DNA of 64,000 nt from CAVQFO01 sp963711725 (lineage in GTDB: Bacteria; Pseudomonadota; Gammaproteobacteria; Nitrococcales; Aquisalimonadaceae), in contig CAVQFO010000042.1 in the NCBI GenBank assembly GCA_963711725.1, forward strand, positions 62,001 to 126,000. Direction: 5' to 3'. Within the stretch, counting starts at the first letter, position 1; the number at the start of each line of letters is the position of its first letter. Under the pieces are notes generated by a model. The model saw nothing but the letters and a program-made list of their open reading frames with translations, was not told the origin of the DNA and did not search any database. Shown here in pieces: positions 52,638-62,050 of the stretch. Made by a program: the position numbers and the translations under genes.

Positions 52638-53438
52638 GTGTGCTGGCCGTGCCTCGTCATTGCGATACTCATCGGTGTCCCGGCCCTGGGGCATGCCGGT
52701 TGGCGGGATTGGGACCGGCGGCAGAAGCTGGTGGCCACCAATACGGCAGCCGTGGGGCTGATCTCGGCGTGGGGACTGGCCAGCTGGGATTACGGCGAGT
52801 ACGGATTTCAGGCCCGTTCCGAAGGCTGGTTCGGCGAAAACACCAACCACGGCGGAGCCGACAAGCTCGGTCACTTCTACAGTGGCTACGCCTTGGGCCA
52901 GGGATTGAGCGGACTGTATCGATCCTTCGGCTACTCGGGCCGCGACGCGGCGGCCTACGGCGCGTTGTCGTCCTGGGGATTGCTGGCGTACATGGAGCTG
53001 GGCGACGCATTCAGCCGGTTCGGGCTCTCCTACGAAGACGTGATCATGAACACCGCCGGCGCCACGGCCAGCTATGTGCTGGATCGCAATCCGGTGCTGA
53101 GCCGCACGCTCGATCTGCGCGTGGAGTACCTGCCCAAGGACCCGCAGGCGGATGTCTTTACCGACTATGATTCACTGAAGTTCCTGGCGGCGGTGAAGCT
53201 GGAAGGCATCCGGGCCCTGCCGCGCGGCCCCTGGGATTGGCTCGAGGTTCACGTCGGATACTACACGCGCAACTACGGCGTGGCCGGGTACGTTCCTCAG
53301 CGTTATCTGTATGCCGGGATCGGCCTCAACGTCAGCCGGCTGTTCCGACGCCACGGCTACAAGAGAACCGCGAAGGTTCTGGAGTATGTGCAGGTCCCCT
53401 ATACCGCCATCGAGGCCCGGCGCGGACTCAACCACTAG
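52638..53438 (+). CDS. DUF2279 (YfiM-like) periplasmic or outer-membrane protein
   Basis: A 266-aa protein from GTG, with GAGGGG about 8 nt upstream. A signal peptide (about 1-20, ending ALGHAG) is followed by ATNTAAVGLISAWGLASWDYGEYGFQARSEGWFGENTNHGGADKLGHFYSGYALGQG, which carries the DUF2279 motif. The His and Asp residues of GGADKLGHFY are conserved in the family. Function is unknown. It stands alone and is convergent with the penicillin acylase gene. Confidence 0.8.
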   Translation: MCWPCLVIAILIGVPALGHAGWRDWDRRQKLVATNTAAVGLISAWGLASWDYGEYGFQARSEGWFGENTNHGGADKLGHFYSGYALGQGLSGLYRSFGYSGRDAAAYGALSSWGLLAYMELGDAFSRFGLSYEDVIMNTAGATASYVLDRNPVLSRTLDLRVEYLPKDPQADVFTDYDSLKFLAAVKLEGIRALPRGPWDWLEVHVGYYTRNYGVAGYVPQRYLYAGIGLNVSRLFRRHGYKRTAKVLEYVQVPYTAIEARRGLNH

Positions 53439-53587
53439 GAAAAGATTCGCGAACCCGGTTCAAAGAACAATCGCCAACGGGGTCGGAGACACGCGTTCTT
53501 TTGGCCGCCGTTGCGGCGGGCCCGCCACACGGAAATGGGGCGGGTGTGCGGATTCTCGTTGGCTCGTGAAACCGGTTCCCTGTTGCG

Positions 53588-56161
53588 CTACGGCACCAGT
53601 TTCAGATGCCCCTGGCGATTCGCTTCCACGGCTTTGCGATCCCATAGCATGGGGTAATATTGGATGCCCACCCACAGCGGCACCATGTCGTCGTAATGCG
53701 GGCTGTACGCATGGCCGGATTCCCCGGTGGTGTGGACGGTGAGCGAGTTGGTCAGGTCCCCCAGGTCCACGATCATGCGCATGGACGGCAGCCAATTCGT
53801 CTCGTAGCCGTCGACCACCGACCATCCGGTGGCATCCACGCTGGTGCGGCCGCCGCCGACGGGATAGGGGCCGCGATTGAACAGATCCTCGATGAACCCG
53901 ATTCCGGATTTTCCGAGCGTTTGATTGCGGAACGTCGCGGCATGCATTTCGCCCCAATTCCATGCAGAGAGGTCGCCGCCGAACCTGTCCTGCATTTCGG
54001 TGACGGCCTGCCCGAACGCCCGCCTCAGGATGTCGTCACGCGTCTCGACCACGTCTTTCGTGGCCCGGTCATCCCAGAACGGATCGTCCGGTTTTTGCGC
54101 CAAGTGCTCCATGACGAGATTCCAGCGCGCACTGCCTTTCGGCCAATACGCCTTCGGGAGATCGTCGGCAAAGGTATCCAGCAGCACGTGCCGCCAGAAG
54201 GATTTGAACACCGCCGCCGCGGAGGAATCGGCGCGGCATTGATTGTCCCAGTTCCGCAACAAGGCCAGGGCCTTCGTCTGCTCTTCGTCAAAGGAGGAAT
54301 GCAGCGCCGCAAGCAACGGGACGAAGACCTTGGCGTTGTCGTCGAACTTGTCGCCCTGGATCTTCCGCATGTAGGGGATGTCGATCTTGCCCGGAGCGCG
54401 TTCGATCAGGTTGGTGATCCGGTTTGCCCGATAGCCGTCATCCCAATCGGTGGTAATCAGGTACGGGTAGCCGTCCGGCGCCACCTTGTTGTTGGCGGTG
54501 ACGATGTAGCCCTTGGGCGGGTTCAAGGCGTGGGGCAGTTGCTCAAAGGGGATCGTGCCCTTCCAGTCATATTCCCCCGTCCAGCCGGGCACGGGGAGGC
54601 GCCCGTCGCCCTTCTTGCGGATGGGAATGTCGCCCGGCATCTGGTAGCCGATATTGCCCTTGGTGTCGGCATAGAGCAGGTTCTGCGCGGGCACATGGAA
54701 GCCCCTGGCGGCCGCGCGGAAGTCGTCCCAATTCTCGGCCTTGTCGAAGGCCCAGATGGCCTCGAACGGGTTGGACGGCCGGAGCGCGGTCCAATCCAGC
54801 GCGATGGCGTAGTGCGACGGCAAAGGGAGGCCCGAGCGGTCTTTGAAAGGTTTGAAATCCGGCTTCTTGTCGGGGTTGGCGTCCTTGAGCGGGCCGTAGC
54901 TGTCGGAAATGATCGGGCCGTGCCGGGTGGAACGCACGGTCAGCTTCACCGGTTCCCCACCGGCCACCTTGATCGTCTCGGTGCGGGTGTCGAAATCCAC
55001 CCATTTGCCATTGGCGCGGTATTGGTTCGGGTTGTCCGGGTTCACCTTTTCGATGAACAGATCCATCACGTCGGGGCCGGTGTTGGTGACGCCCCAGGCG
55101 ATATTGTCGTTGTGCCCGACAACCACCCCCGGCACGCCGGCAAACGAGAAGCCGGCCACCTCGAAAGGACAACTCTCGGTCCTTGGGACACAGTGCAAAT
55201 CCACCTGATACCAGATGGAGGGCATCTGAATACCCAGGTGCGGATCATTCGCCAGCAGCGGTTCGCCGGTGGCCGACAGCTTCCCGGATACCGCCCAGGA
55301 ATTGGAGCCGATGCCCTCGCCCGCAGGGCCCACCGCGGCGTCCGCCAACGCAACGTTGTGCTGAAGCGCATCCAGCACCTCCGTCGAAACGCCGGAATTT
55401 CCGAAGCCCGCTGCGGGTGATCCGGTTGCTGCGCTCTGGTCCCCGATCTTGTCGACGATGGTCGGATGATTGGATGGGTAGGGCGGGAAGAGCTGCCCGA
55501 CCTGCTCCGGCGTCAGCGTCTTGAGCAGAACGGCGCGTTCGATTTCGTCGCGGAGGTTGCCGCCAAGATCCCAGGCCATGACCTTGGCCCAGGTCAGGCT
55601 GTTGATCGGCGTCCAGGACTTCACTTCGTAATGCGGGCTCAGCAGCTTGAGCACGGAGTACTCCAGGCTGAGTGCGGAGCCTTGATGATCGGCGAGATAG
55701 GCGTTCACGCCCTCGGCATACGCCGTGAGAATGGCCCGCGACTGGGGCCCCATGCCGTCCCACTCCTTCTCCGTGGTTCGCTTCCAGCCAAGCGTGCGAA
55801 GGAACGAATCGGTCTTCACCTGACGCGAGCCGAACATCTCCGACAGCGTGCCCGAACCGATATGCCGCCAGACATCCATCTGCCAGAAGCGGTCCTGGGC
55901 GTGGACGTAACCCTGCGCGAAGAACAGATCGTGCAGGTTGCCGGCATAGATATGCGGGATGCCCATCTTGTCCCGATAGACGTTCACCGGCCCGTTCAGC
56001 GCCTTGAGTTCAATCGTCCCCTTCGTTTGGGGGAAGGATAACGGAGCAACCTCGTCGGGCAGATAGACCTTGAGATAGAAGACACCCCCTGCCGCCAGCA
56101 GCACGGCGATGGCAACAAGGCCAACCAACAGGCGCACGAGGATCTTGCGGGATCTTTTCAT
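53588..56161 (-). CDS. penicillin acylase family protein (Ntn hydrolase)
   Basis: An 857-aa precursor. It begins with a membrane/signal helix (about 8-27). The A-chain has MGIPHIYAGNLHDLFFAQGYVHAQDRFWQMD. The autoprocessing site lies at GIGSNSWAVSGK, where the Ser of SNSW becomes the N-terminal nucleophile of the B-chain. Further B-chain elements are NDPHLGIQMPSIWYQVDLHC and VGHNDNIAWGVTNTGPDVMD. The family includes penicillin G acylases and acyl-homoserine-lactone acylases (PvdQ type), so it might degrade quorum signals or N-acyl amides. It should be exported to the periplasm. Confidence 0.92.
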   Translation of the reverse strand: MKRSRKILVRLLVGLVAIAVLLAAGGVFYLKVYLPDEVAPLSFPQTKGTIELKALNGPVNVYRDKMGIPHIYAGNLHDLFFAQGYVHAQDRFWQMDVWRHIGSGTLSEMFGSRQVKTDSFLRTLGWKRTTEKEWDGMGPQSRAILTAYAEGVNAYLADHQGSALSLEYSVLKLLSPHYEVKSWTPINSLTWAKVMAWDLGGNLRDEIERAVLLKTLTPEQVGQLFPPYPSNHPTIVDKIGDQSAATGSPAAGFGNSGVSTEVLDALQHNVALADAAVGPAGEGIGSNSWAVSGKLSATGEPLLANDPHLGIQMPSIWYQVDLHCVPRTESCPFEVAGFSFAGVPGVVVGHNDNIAWGVTNTGPDVMDLFIEKVNPDNPNQYRANGKWVDFDTRTETIKVAGGEPVKLTVRSTRHGPIISDSYGPLKDANPDKKPDFKPFKDRSGLPLPSHYAIALDWTALRPSNPFEAIWAFDKAENWDDFRAAARGFHVPAQNLLYADTKGNIGYQMPGDIPIRKKGDGRLPVPGWTGEYDWKGTIPFEQLPHALNPPKGYIVTANNKVAPDGYPYLITTDWDDGYRANRITNLIERAPGKIDIPYMRKIQGDKFDDNAKVFVPLLAALHSSFDEEQTKALALLRNWDNQCRADSSAAAVFKSFWRHVLLDTFADDLPKAYWPKGSARWNLVMEHLAQKPDDPFWDDRATKDVVETRDDILRRAFGQAVTEMQDRFGGDLSAWNWGEMHAATFRNQTLGKSGIGFIEDLFNRGPYPVGGGRTSVDATGWSVVDGYETNWLPSMRMIVDLGDLTNSLTVHTTGESGHAYSPHYDDMVPLWVGIQYYPMLWDRKAVEANRQGHLKLVP

Positions 56162-56234
56162 AGTTGGGCGACAGGCATAGCGGACTGGATTGACGGGCGG
56201 GCAACGCCCACCACCACACTCTACCGGAAAACAC

Positions 56235-56313
56235 CGGGACACCCACGGTTTGGCTTGCCGGTGCTATGCATCTGACTGTCTGTTAGACGGCGGAGAAAGT
56301 TGTGGATGTCCCG
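56235..56313. repeat. 79-bp dispersed inverted-repeat element, copy C (overlaps MFS gene end)
   Basis: It starts CGGGACACCCACGGTTTGGC and ends GTGGATGTCCCG, the same length as copy A. It reaches into the 3' end of the MFS gene: the TAA stop (56285-56283) and the last residues (GTSTTFSAV) are read from the repeat. Confidence 0.85.
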
Positions 56314-57692
56314 GCTCGCGTTGCGCGCCACATGATTGCCGCGCCGGTCAATTGAACCAGGCCACCTGCCACCATGGCGACCTTCAGGCCCGCCGTGTCG
56401 CCGCCGGCTGCGGCAAACGCCGTACCCAGCAGCGCGACGCCCAGGGTCGCGCCGGCCATCCTGGCGACATTGATGAGCGCAGCCGCCGTACCCGACCGTG
56501 CGGAGGGGACGGCGCCCACCGCCACGCCGAACAGGGGACCGGTGGCGAAGCCCATGCCCAGCCCGGCCAGAGTCAGGCCGATTTCGGTGACGGCCAGGGA
56601 GCCCCAGGCGGCGGTAACACCGGTGGTTACGAGGCCGATGCCAATAATCGCAACACCCACGCTGGGGAGCAGGCGGGCACCGAATCGCTGGGCCAAGGCT
56701 CCGGAAAACGGTGAGACGACAACAAAGGCCGCGGCCATGGGAAGCAAGGCGACGCCAGCCTGCACGGCGTCGAGCGAGCCCGTGCTCTGCCAGGTGAGCG
56801 GAACCAGAAACAGAGCTCCGTACATTCCAAAGGTCATGCCGGCGGTGGCCGTCGCGGCGGCCGCGAATTCCCGGTGTCGAAGCAGGTCCAGAGGTACCAT
56901 GGCGGCGGCGCCGAGCCTTGCTTCGCAGATCAGGAACAGGACCAGCGAACCGGCGGCTATGGCCAGCGCAGTCAGAGCCATGGCGGGCGAGTGCTGAATC
57001 TCGATTCCCGCCATTACCAGTGCGCCAAGCGTGAGGGCGCCCAGGACTTGCCCCGAGAAGTCCATCCGGCGCCCCTCGGGATCCGAGGACTCGGGTACCG
57101 CGAAAGCGGCCAGGGCAAGGGCGGCCACGCCCAGCGGCACGGCCAGCAGAAAGATGCTGCGCCAGCCGAACCAGCCGATGAGCAGGCCGCCGAGCGTAGG
57201 TCCGATGGCGAGTGCGACACCATTGCATGCAGCCCAGACGCCGAGCACGCGACCGCGTTCGGCCGGGCCGGGCCAGACGACGCGAATTATGGCGAGGGAC
57301 GCGGGGATCATCAGGGCGGCGCCCAGTCCGGCGAACGCCCGCGCTGCGATCAGCAATGATACCGAAGGGGCAAAAGCCCCGAGCAGGGACGCCGCCACGA
57401 ACAGAGCGGCCCCGGCGCTGAATATACGCCGCCGGCCATAGAGGTCGGCCAGGAGACCGCCGGGCAGAAGCATCGCCGCGTACACGACGTTGTAGCTGTC
57501 GATCACCCATTGCAGAGCCGGCACACCGGCAAGGAAGTAGCTGCCGATCGGGTGCATCGCCAAGTTGACCACGGAGGTGTCGACCTGGGCGATAAGCACC
57601 GCCAGGCAGACGGTCACCAGCGTCAGTCCGCGACGGGGCGCGGCGCCCACATGAAGGCCGGCGCGGGGAACCAACGGTTCTTGTTGTTGCAT
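56283..57692 (-). CDS. MFS multidrug-type exporter (DHA2, 14 helices)
   Basis: A 469-aa membrane protein of the EmrB/QacA type. The ATG at 57692 has AGGAG 7 nt upstream. Motif D1-like LIAQVDTSVVNLAMHPIGSYF is in the first helix, and motif A GGLLADLYGRRRIF between helices 2 and 3; motif C-type GIGLVTTG/AIGPTLGGLLIG segments occur. It would export drugs or hydrophobic compounds with protons. The C-terminal end comes from repeat copy C. A divergent ArsR-type gene probably represses it. Confidence 0.9.
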   Translation of the reverse strand: MQQQEPLVPRAGLHVGAAPRRGLTLVTVCLAVLIAQVDTSVVNLAMHPIGSYFLAGVPALQWVIDSYNVVYAAMLLPGGLLADLYGRRRIFSAGAALFVAASLLGAFAPSVSLLIAARAFAGLGAALMIPASLAIIRVVWPGPAERGRVLGVWAACNGVALAIGPTLGGLLIGWFGWRSIFLLAVPLGVAALALAAFAVPESSDPEGRRMDFSGQVLGALTLGALVMAGIEIQHSPAMALTALAIAAGSLVLFLICEARLGAAAMVPLDLLRHREFAAAATATAGMTFGMYGALFLVPLTWQSTGSLDAVQAGVALLPMAAAFVVVSPFSGALAQRFGARLLPSVGVAIIGIGLVTTGVTAAWGSLAVTEIGLTLAGLGMGFATGPLFGVAVGAVPSARSGTAAALINVARMAGATLGVALLGTAFAAAGGDTAGLKVAMVAGGLVQLTGAAIMWRATRAGTSTTFSAV

Positions 57693-57820
57693 CACTCGGC
57701 TCCTGTGTCGAATTCGGTGCCGAGTCTAACCGTGGTTCCACCATCGATGGTTCGATGCGTAGCGAAGCATCTGTTACTCACTCCGCATTATCATGGCGAT
57801 GTGCTCAGGAGGTTGTGCGT

Positions 57821-58534
57821 ATGTGTCCCGAACCCCGACTTGCTTCAGTCGCCTATCTAATCGCCGATCCGGCCCGGGCTGTGATGCTCTCGATCCTGGT
57901 GGACGGCCGCGCGCTTCCGGCGGGCGAACTCGCGTACGCGGCGGGGATCACCCGCCAGACCGCAAGCGCCCATCTCGCGAAGCTGCTCGCGGGCGGCTTG
58001 GTGACATGCGAGAAGGAGGGGAGGCATCGCTATTACCGGCTCGCGGGTGACCATGTCGCCCAGGCATTGGAGCACCTTGCCGCCATCAGTTACATGCACC
58101 CCGAACGGCGTAAGCCGCTCAGCCCCGAGGCCCTGAAACTCCGCTTCGCCCGCACCTGCTACAACCACCTGGCCGGACGGCTGGGGGTGGAAGTGGCGAC
58201 CGCCCTCCAACGCCGGGGGTACCTGGTCACGGCGGCGGCCAAACGCTACGAGTTGACCGGCAAGGGAGTGTCCTGGTTCAACGAGATCGGCGTGGATGTC
58301 GGCGCTCTGGAACCCGCGCGGCGTGGGCTGGCGCGCCAGTGCCTGGACTGGACCGAGCGGACTCACCACCTCGCGGGCCCATTGGGAGTCCGGCTGCTGG
58401 AGGTGTTTTGCGAGCGTGGATGGCTCAAGCGCGCGCGGTCGGGTCGCGAGATCCGGGTCACGCCCACGGGTTGGACGGAACTAAGGCGTCAGCTCGGCAT
58501 CGAGGAACGTGCCGTGCGCGCTGCCGGCCAGTGA
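57821..58534 (+). CDS. ArsR-type winged-helix regulator
   Basis: A 237-aa protein, AGGAGG 8 nt before the ATG. The ArsR-type HTH domain (about 10-90) is ADPARAVMLSILVDGRALPAGELAYAAGITRQTASAHLAKLLAGGLVTCEKEGRHRYYRLAGD. The longer C-terminal part (about 100-237) has a second wHTH-like segment (LGVRLLEVFCERGWLKRARSGREIRVT). No metal-binding Cys cluster is present, so it may sense organic compounds. It is divergent from the MFS exporter and likely its repressor. Confidence 0.88.
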   Translation: MCPEPRLASVAYLIADPARAVMLSILVDGRALPAGELAYAAGITRQTASAHLAKLLAGGLVTCEKEGRHRYYRLAGDHVAQALEHLAAISYMHPERRKPLSPEALKLRFARTCYNHLAGRLGVEVATALQRRGYLVTAAAKRYELTGKGVSWFNEIGVDVGALEPARRGLARQCLDWTERTHHLAGPLGVRLLEVFCERGWLKRARSGREIRVTPTGWTELRRQLGIEERAVRAAGQ

Positions 58535-58598
58535 AGCGGTTTCCCCGCGGTTTGCTTGCTCGGAGGAGCAGCCTCCGGCTCGCGCCTTCCTGAAAGGT

Positions 58599-59993
58599 TC
58601 AGAGCATTTTGCCGGGATTGAGAATGCCCTGCGGGTCCAGGCAGGCCTTGATTGAGCGCATCACGGCCAGGGCCTCGCCGTGTTCCTCCGTCATGAATTC
58701 CCGCTTGCCGATGCCGATGCCGTGCTCGCCGGTGCAGGTGCCGTCCATGGACAAGGCCCGCCGCACCAGCCGTTCGTTCAGCGCATCGATTCCGGCCCGC
58801 TCCTCGGGATTGTCACGATCGATCAGGATCACCAGGTGGAAATTGCCGTCGCCGACGTGCCCCAACAGCGGCGCGGTGATGCCGCTGGCCTCCACGTCGG
58901 CCTGAGTCTCGGCGATGCACTCGGCCAGTCGTGAGATGGGCACGCACACATCCGTCGCCCAGAACTCGGCGCCGGGGCGCAGTTGCTTGCAGGCGTAGGC
59001 GGCATCGTGCCGGGCCTGCCAGAGGCGCGAGCGTTCCTCGGGCAGAATGGCCCACTCGAAGTTGCCGCCGCCGCGTTCGCTGCACAGCTCCTGAACCATC
59101 TCCGCCTGTTCCCGGACGGAGGCCTCGGAGCCGTGGAATTCCAGAAACAGCGTGGGCTTCTCCGGGTATTCCAGTTTCGAGAAACGATTGACGGCACCGA
59201 TGGAGGCCGGATCCATCAGCTCGATGCGGGCGATGGGAACACCGCACTGGATGGTGGCAATCACGCTGTCCACCGCCCCCGCCAAATCGTCGAAGCAGAC
59301 CACCGCCGAGGAGATGGCCTCGGGCAGGCCGTGCAGTTTCACCGTGAGTTCGGTGATCAGGCCCAGGGTGCCCTCGGAGCCCACCAGCAGGTGCGCCAGA
59401 TCGTAGCCCGCTGCCGATTTGCGGGCGCGGGTGCCGGCCCGGATCACCCGCCCGTCGGCCATCACGGCGGTAAGGCTCAGCACGTTTTCGCGCATGGTGC
59501 CGTAGCGCACCGCATTGGTGCCGCTGGCGCGGGTGGAGGCCATGCCGCCCAGGGTGGCATCGGCGCCGGGATCCACCGAGAAGAACAGACCCGTATCGCG
59601 CAGGTGGGTGTTGAGCTGTTTGCGGGTAACGCCCGGCTGCACGGTGGCGTCCATATCCTCGGGCCGCACCGCCAGGATGCGGTTCATCCGGGAGAAGTCG
59701 ATGGACAAGCCCCCCGTTTCCGGGATCACCTGGCCTTCCAGGGAGGTGCGTACGCCGCAGGGGACCACCGGAAGACCGTGCTCGGCACAAGCGCGCACTG
59801 CCGCGGCCACCTCCTCGGTCTCCAGAGGGAAACAGACGGCGTCGGGCAGCGCGGCGGCGTGCCAGGACTCGTCGCGGGAATGCTGCTCGCGAATGCCCTG
59901 GCCGTCGCTGATGCGCTCGCCGAAGACGGGGCGCAGGGCTTCAAGCACCGCCTGGGCGGCCTTGGTCGAAGTCTTTGGTGCTTCCGCGGTCAT
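58599..59993 (-). CDS. FAD-linked oxidase (GlcD / D-lactate dehydrogenase-like)
   Basis: A 464-aa protein. The FAD-binding PCMH domain carries VVPCGVRTSLEGQVIPETGGLSIDFSRMN and GADATLGGMASTRASGTNAVRYGTMRENVLSLTAVMADG. The C-terminal FAD-oxidase domain has GHVGDGNFHLVILID and GTCTGEHGIGIGKREFM, with the conserved His. This pattern is typical of D-lactate/glycolate dehydrogenases that pass electrons to cytochrome or quinone. The start at MTAEAPK is chosen; an in-frame ATG at 60005 is possible. It is monocistronic. Confidence 0.9.
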   Translation of the reverse strand: MTAEAPKTSTKAAQAVLEALRPVFGERISDGQGIREQHSRDESWHAAALPDAVCFPLETEEVAAAVRACAEHGLPVVPCGVRTSLEGQVIPETGGLSIDFSRMNRILAVRPEDMDATVQPGVTRKQLNTHLRDTGLFFSVDPGADATLGGMASTRASGTNAVRYGTMRENVLSLTAVMADGRVIRAGTRARKSAAGYDLAHLLVGSEGTLGLITELTVKLHGLPEAISSAVVCFDDLAGAVDSVIATIQCGVPIARIELMDPASIGAVNRFSKLEYPEKPTLFLEFHGSEASVREQAEMVQELCSERGGGNFEWAILPEERSRLWQARHDAAYACKQLRPGAEFWATDVCVPISRLAECIAETQADVEASGITAPLLGHVGDGNFHLVILIDRDNPEERAGIDALNERLVRRALSMDGTCTGEHGIGIGKREFMTEEHGEALAVMRSIKACLDPQGILNPGKML

Positions 59994-60154
59994 GAGTTCA
60001 CCCATCTGATTGGGAGCGGCACTTAGTCTCCGCGCGACTCCGGCACGAGTCAAAGCATTCGCACAAAATCCCCGGTGGGCGGCATGATTGACGGGATGCC
60101 GGCATAGCTCCGGGCGGGTCGCGCTCGGCCGACCAGTCGCTATGCAGGTGTCGA

Positions 60155-60997
60155 TTATGTTGGCTTGTGCGATACCCGACCGAACCAGCGGGTGCGCGGG
60201 TCGACGAAGAAAAGGTACAGCGCCAGCAGCGCACTGAGCGAGAGCACTCCAAGATAGATGATCAAGCTCATCACGTTGATGCCGGCCGATAGGCCGCTGC
60301 CGTAATAGTCGTCGACGGCGCCGGTCCCGGCATCCGACGTAAGGAGCCGGGCATACGGGACAAAAAGCACCAGATCGTAGGCAAGGAAGCCGGCCAGTGG
60401 AGGGGCCGCGAGGGCCCACAGGGGGTTGACCACTGCATACGCGAAGACAGCCGAGGCGCCCAGGAAAATAATGCCGATCAGGGTCGCCGAAAGCGGGTGC
60501 AGACGCCACGGAAAGACCTGCACTTGGAACACCAACAGCGAGCCCGCGATGACGAGCGCGCACACGATGAAAACGAATCCGGCACGGGCGATGCGCGGCA
60601 TCGGACGGACGTCCCGCAATGGCTTGCGCCGTGCCCAGATCAACAGCAATGTTCCGAACAGCAGCAAGGCGCCGCCCATGACGACGTAGAGTCCGGTGCC
60701 GGGAGCCCCCTCAGTTGACAGCCAGACACCAAAGGCTGCGATGCCTCCGCCCACGACGGCGATGTCCGCTCCGATTCCTGCCAAGGCTCCGGGCTCGCGC
60801 GCGGCGACAATCCATGCTGCCACGACCGCGGCGCCGATAGACGACAGGAACACAAACGTCATCGGCGCTTCCGGCCATGGCCACAGTGCGACGGCCCACG
60901 GCATGCGCGTGTACCAGGCGACGGCCAAAATCCCCAAGAACACCGCGGCGGTGCCGCCGACCACCCCAAGTGCGCGCCCTAAAGCCTTTTCGGACAT
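60155..60997 (-). CDS. unknown integral membrane protein, about eight helices
   Basis: A 280-aa protein with around eight hydrophobic segments (e.g. ALGVVGGTAAVFLGILAVAWY, GADIAVVGGGIAAFGVWL, YVVMGGALLLFGTLLLIWA, AGFVFIVCALVIAGSLLVFQVQVF). Loops are short and slightly basic. No family is recognised. It lies between the FAD oxidase and SOUL genes, in the same orientation as both, with gaps over 150 nt. Confidence 0.7.
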   Translation of the reverse strand: MSEKALGRALGVVGGTAAVFLGILAVAWYTRMPWAVALWPWPEAPMTFVFLSSIGAAVVAAWIVAAREPGALAGIGADIAVVGGGIAAFGVWLSTEGAPGTGLYVVMGGALLLFGTLLLIWARRKPLRDVRPMPRIARAGFVFIVCALVIAGSLLVFQVQVFPWRLHPLSATLIGIIFLGASAVFAYAVVNPLWALAAPPLAGFLAYDLVLFVPYARLLTSDAGTGAVDDYYGSGLSAGINVMSLIIYLGVLSLSALLALYLFFVDPRTRWFGRVSHKPT

Positions 60998-61156
60998 GCT
61001 CGGCCGTCTCCACGATGTCTAGGCAGTTCTAGTCAGTATAGGCGGCGCCCATATCAAGTATCTCTTGTTCTTGAATACCGGCTGGTTCGCTGTTGGCATA
61101 CACTTCTGGTTGGATGCCAAGCCGGCCGAGGACCGGCGGCAGGTGGCCGCGTATGG

Positions 61157-61807
61157 CTAATCGCCGGGCTGGATGGCCGACTCCTCCCTGATCTGCACGA
61201 TCACCTCGTTCCTTCGCATGAACCAAGGCGTGAACGGGGCATTGTAGCGGGCAAAAACAGGCGCGCCGATCGGCTGAAGCCCTGCGGCTTCGACGTCCCG
61301 CAGCAGCGCCGTCTCGTTTTCCCGGTAACGTTCCTCCGACCAGGTTCCGGAATAGGTGCGCGCGGCCATTAACCGACCCTCCACCCGGCGCAGAGTGACA
61401 CGCGGATCGGTGGGCCGTGGCAGCGTCTCCAGGGTGTACCGCGAGGGCATCACGAAGCTGAACACGTAGGTGCCCGTCGCCCCTTGCCGTGGCGCCTGAA
61501 CCACCGGCGCCGTCATTTCGATCTTCTCGCCGGGCGGCGTTACCGGCGCCTGATTGACCGGCGCGGTCATCGCAATCTCTTGTCTGCCCTCATTTTTGCC
61601 GCCGATGTAGTCGGCCAGTATCCGGAACGCCTGACTGCCGACATCCTCGAAATCGCCGTCAACTACCGTCTCGGCGACCAAATAGGGTTCGTAACGCCGA
61701 AGCTCGAATCCCTGGTCGCTCCGCAGCACCGTGTATCGCGGTTGTTCATCAGCCATGGCATAGGTCTGCACGAGGACCAGGCAGATAACGATTAGTAACT
61801 TCCTCAC
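61157..61807 (-). CDS. SOUL family heme-binding-like protein, exported
   Basis: A 216-aa protein. A signal peptide (about 1-19, ending TYAMAD) precedes a SOUL domain: YTVLRSDQGFELRRYEPYLVAETVV, then RILADYIGGKNEGRQEIAMTAPV and IEMTAPVVQ, the typical repeated MTAPV segments, and YVFSFVMPSRYTLETLPRP. The last third ends with PFTPWFMRRNEVIVQI, the usual SOUL terminus. Heme binding is known for eukaryotic members; in bacteria it is inferred. It likely works in the periplasm. Confidence 0.93.
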   Translation of the reverse strand: MRKLLIVICLVLVQTYAMADEQPRYTVLRSDQGFELRRYEPYLVAETVVDGDFEDVGSQAFRILADYIGGKNEGRQEIAMTAPVNQAPVTPPGEKIEMTAPVVQAPRQGATGTYVFSFVMPSRYTLETLPRPTDPRVTLRRVEGRLMAARTYSGTWSEERYRENETALLRDVEAAGLQPIGAPVFARYNAPFTPWFMRRNEVIVQIREESAIQPGD

Positions 61808-62050
61808 GTGGGCACCTCCGTGAACCCGACGTCGAGTGACTCCACTACTAGTCTAGCCCATGCGGGGAGCGCTACCGCCCCATCGCACGCCGCTCGGTTG
61901 CCGGGAATTTCACGGATTCAAGCGGTCCTGGAATCGTGAAACGGCTTAGGCTGGGGCCGGGAACTATACTCTGGCCGATGGCAACCCATACCGCTTGCCT
62001 TGCCGGACGAGGTCAACTGCGGTCGACGCCACGTCAAATCGGTTGGGATC

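Noticed and set aside
53660..55420. Long plus-strand open frame (about 585 codons) opposite penicillin acylase
   Set aside because: It mirrors a well-conserved Ntn hydrolase; GC-rich codons on the minus strand keep the antisense frame open. No protein family is seen.
58983..60026. Plus-strand open frame opposite the FAD oxidase
   Set aside because: It shadows a gene with complete FAD-oxidase motifs; composition is low-complexity Gly/His/Gln/Ala.
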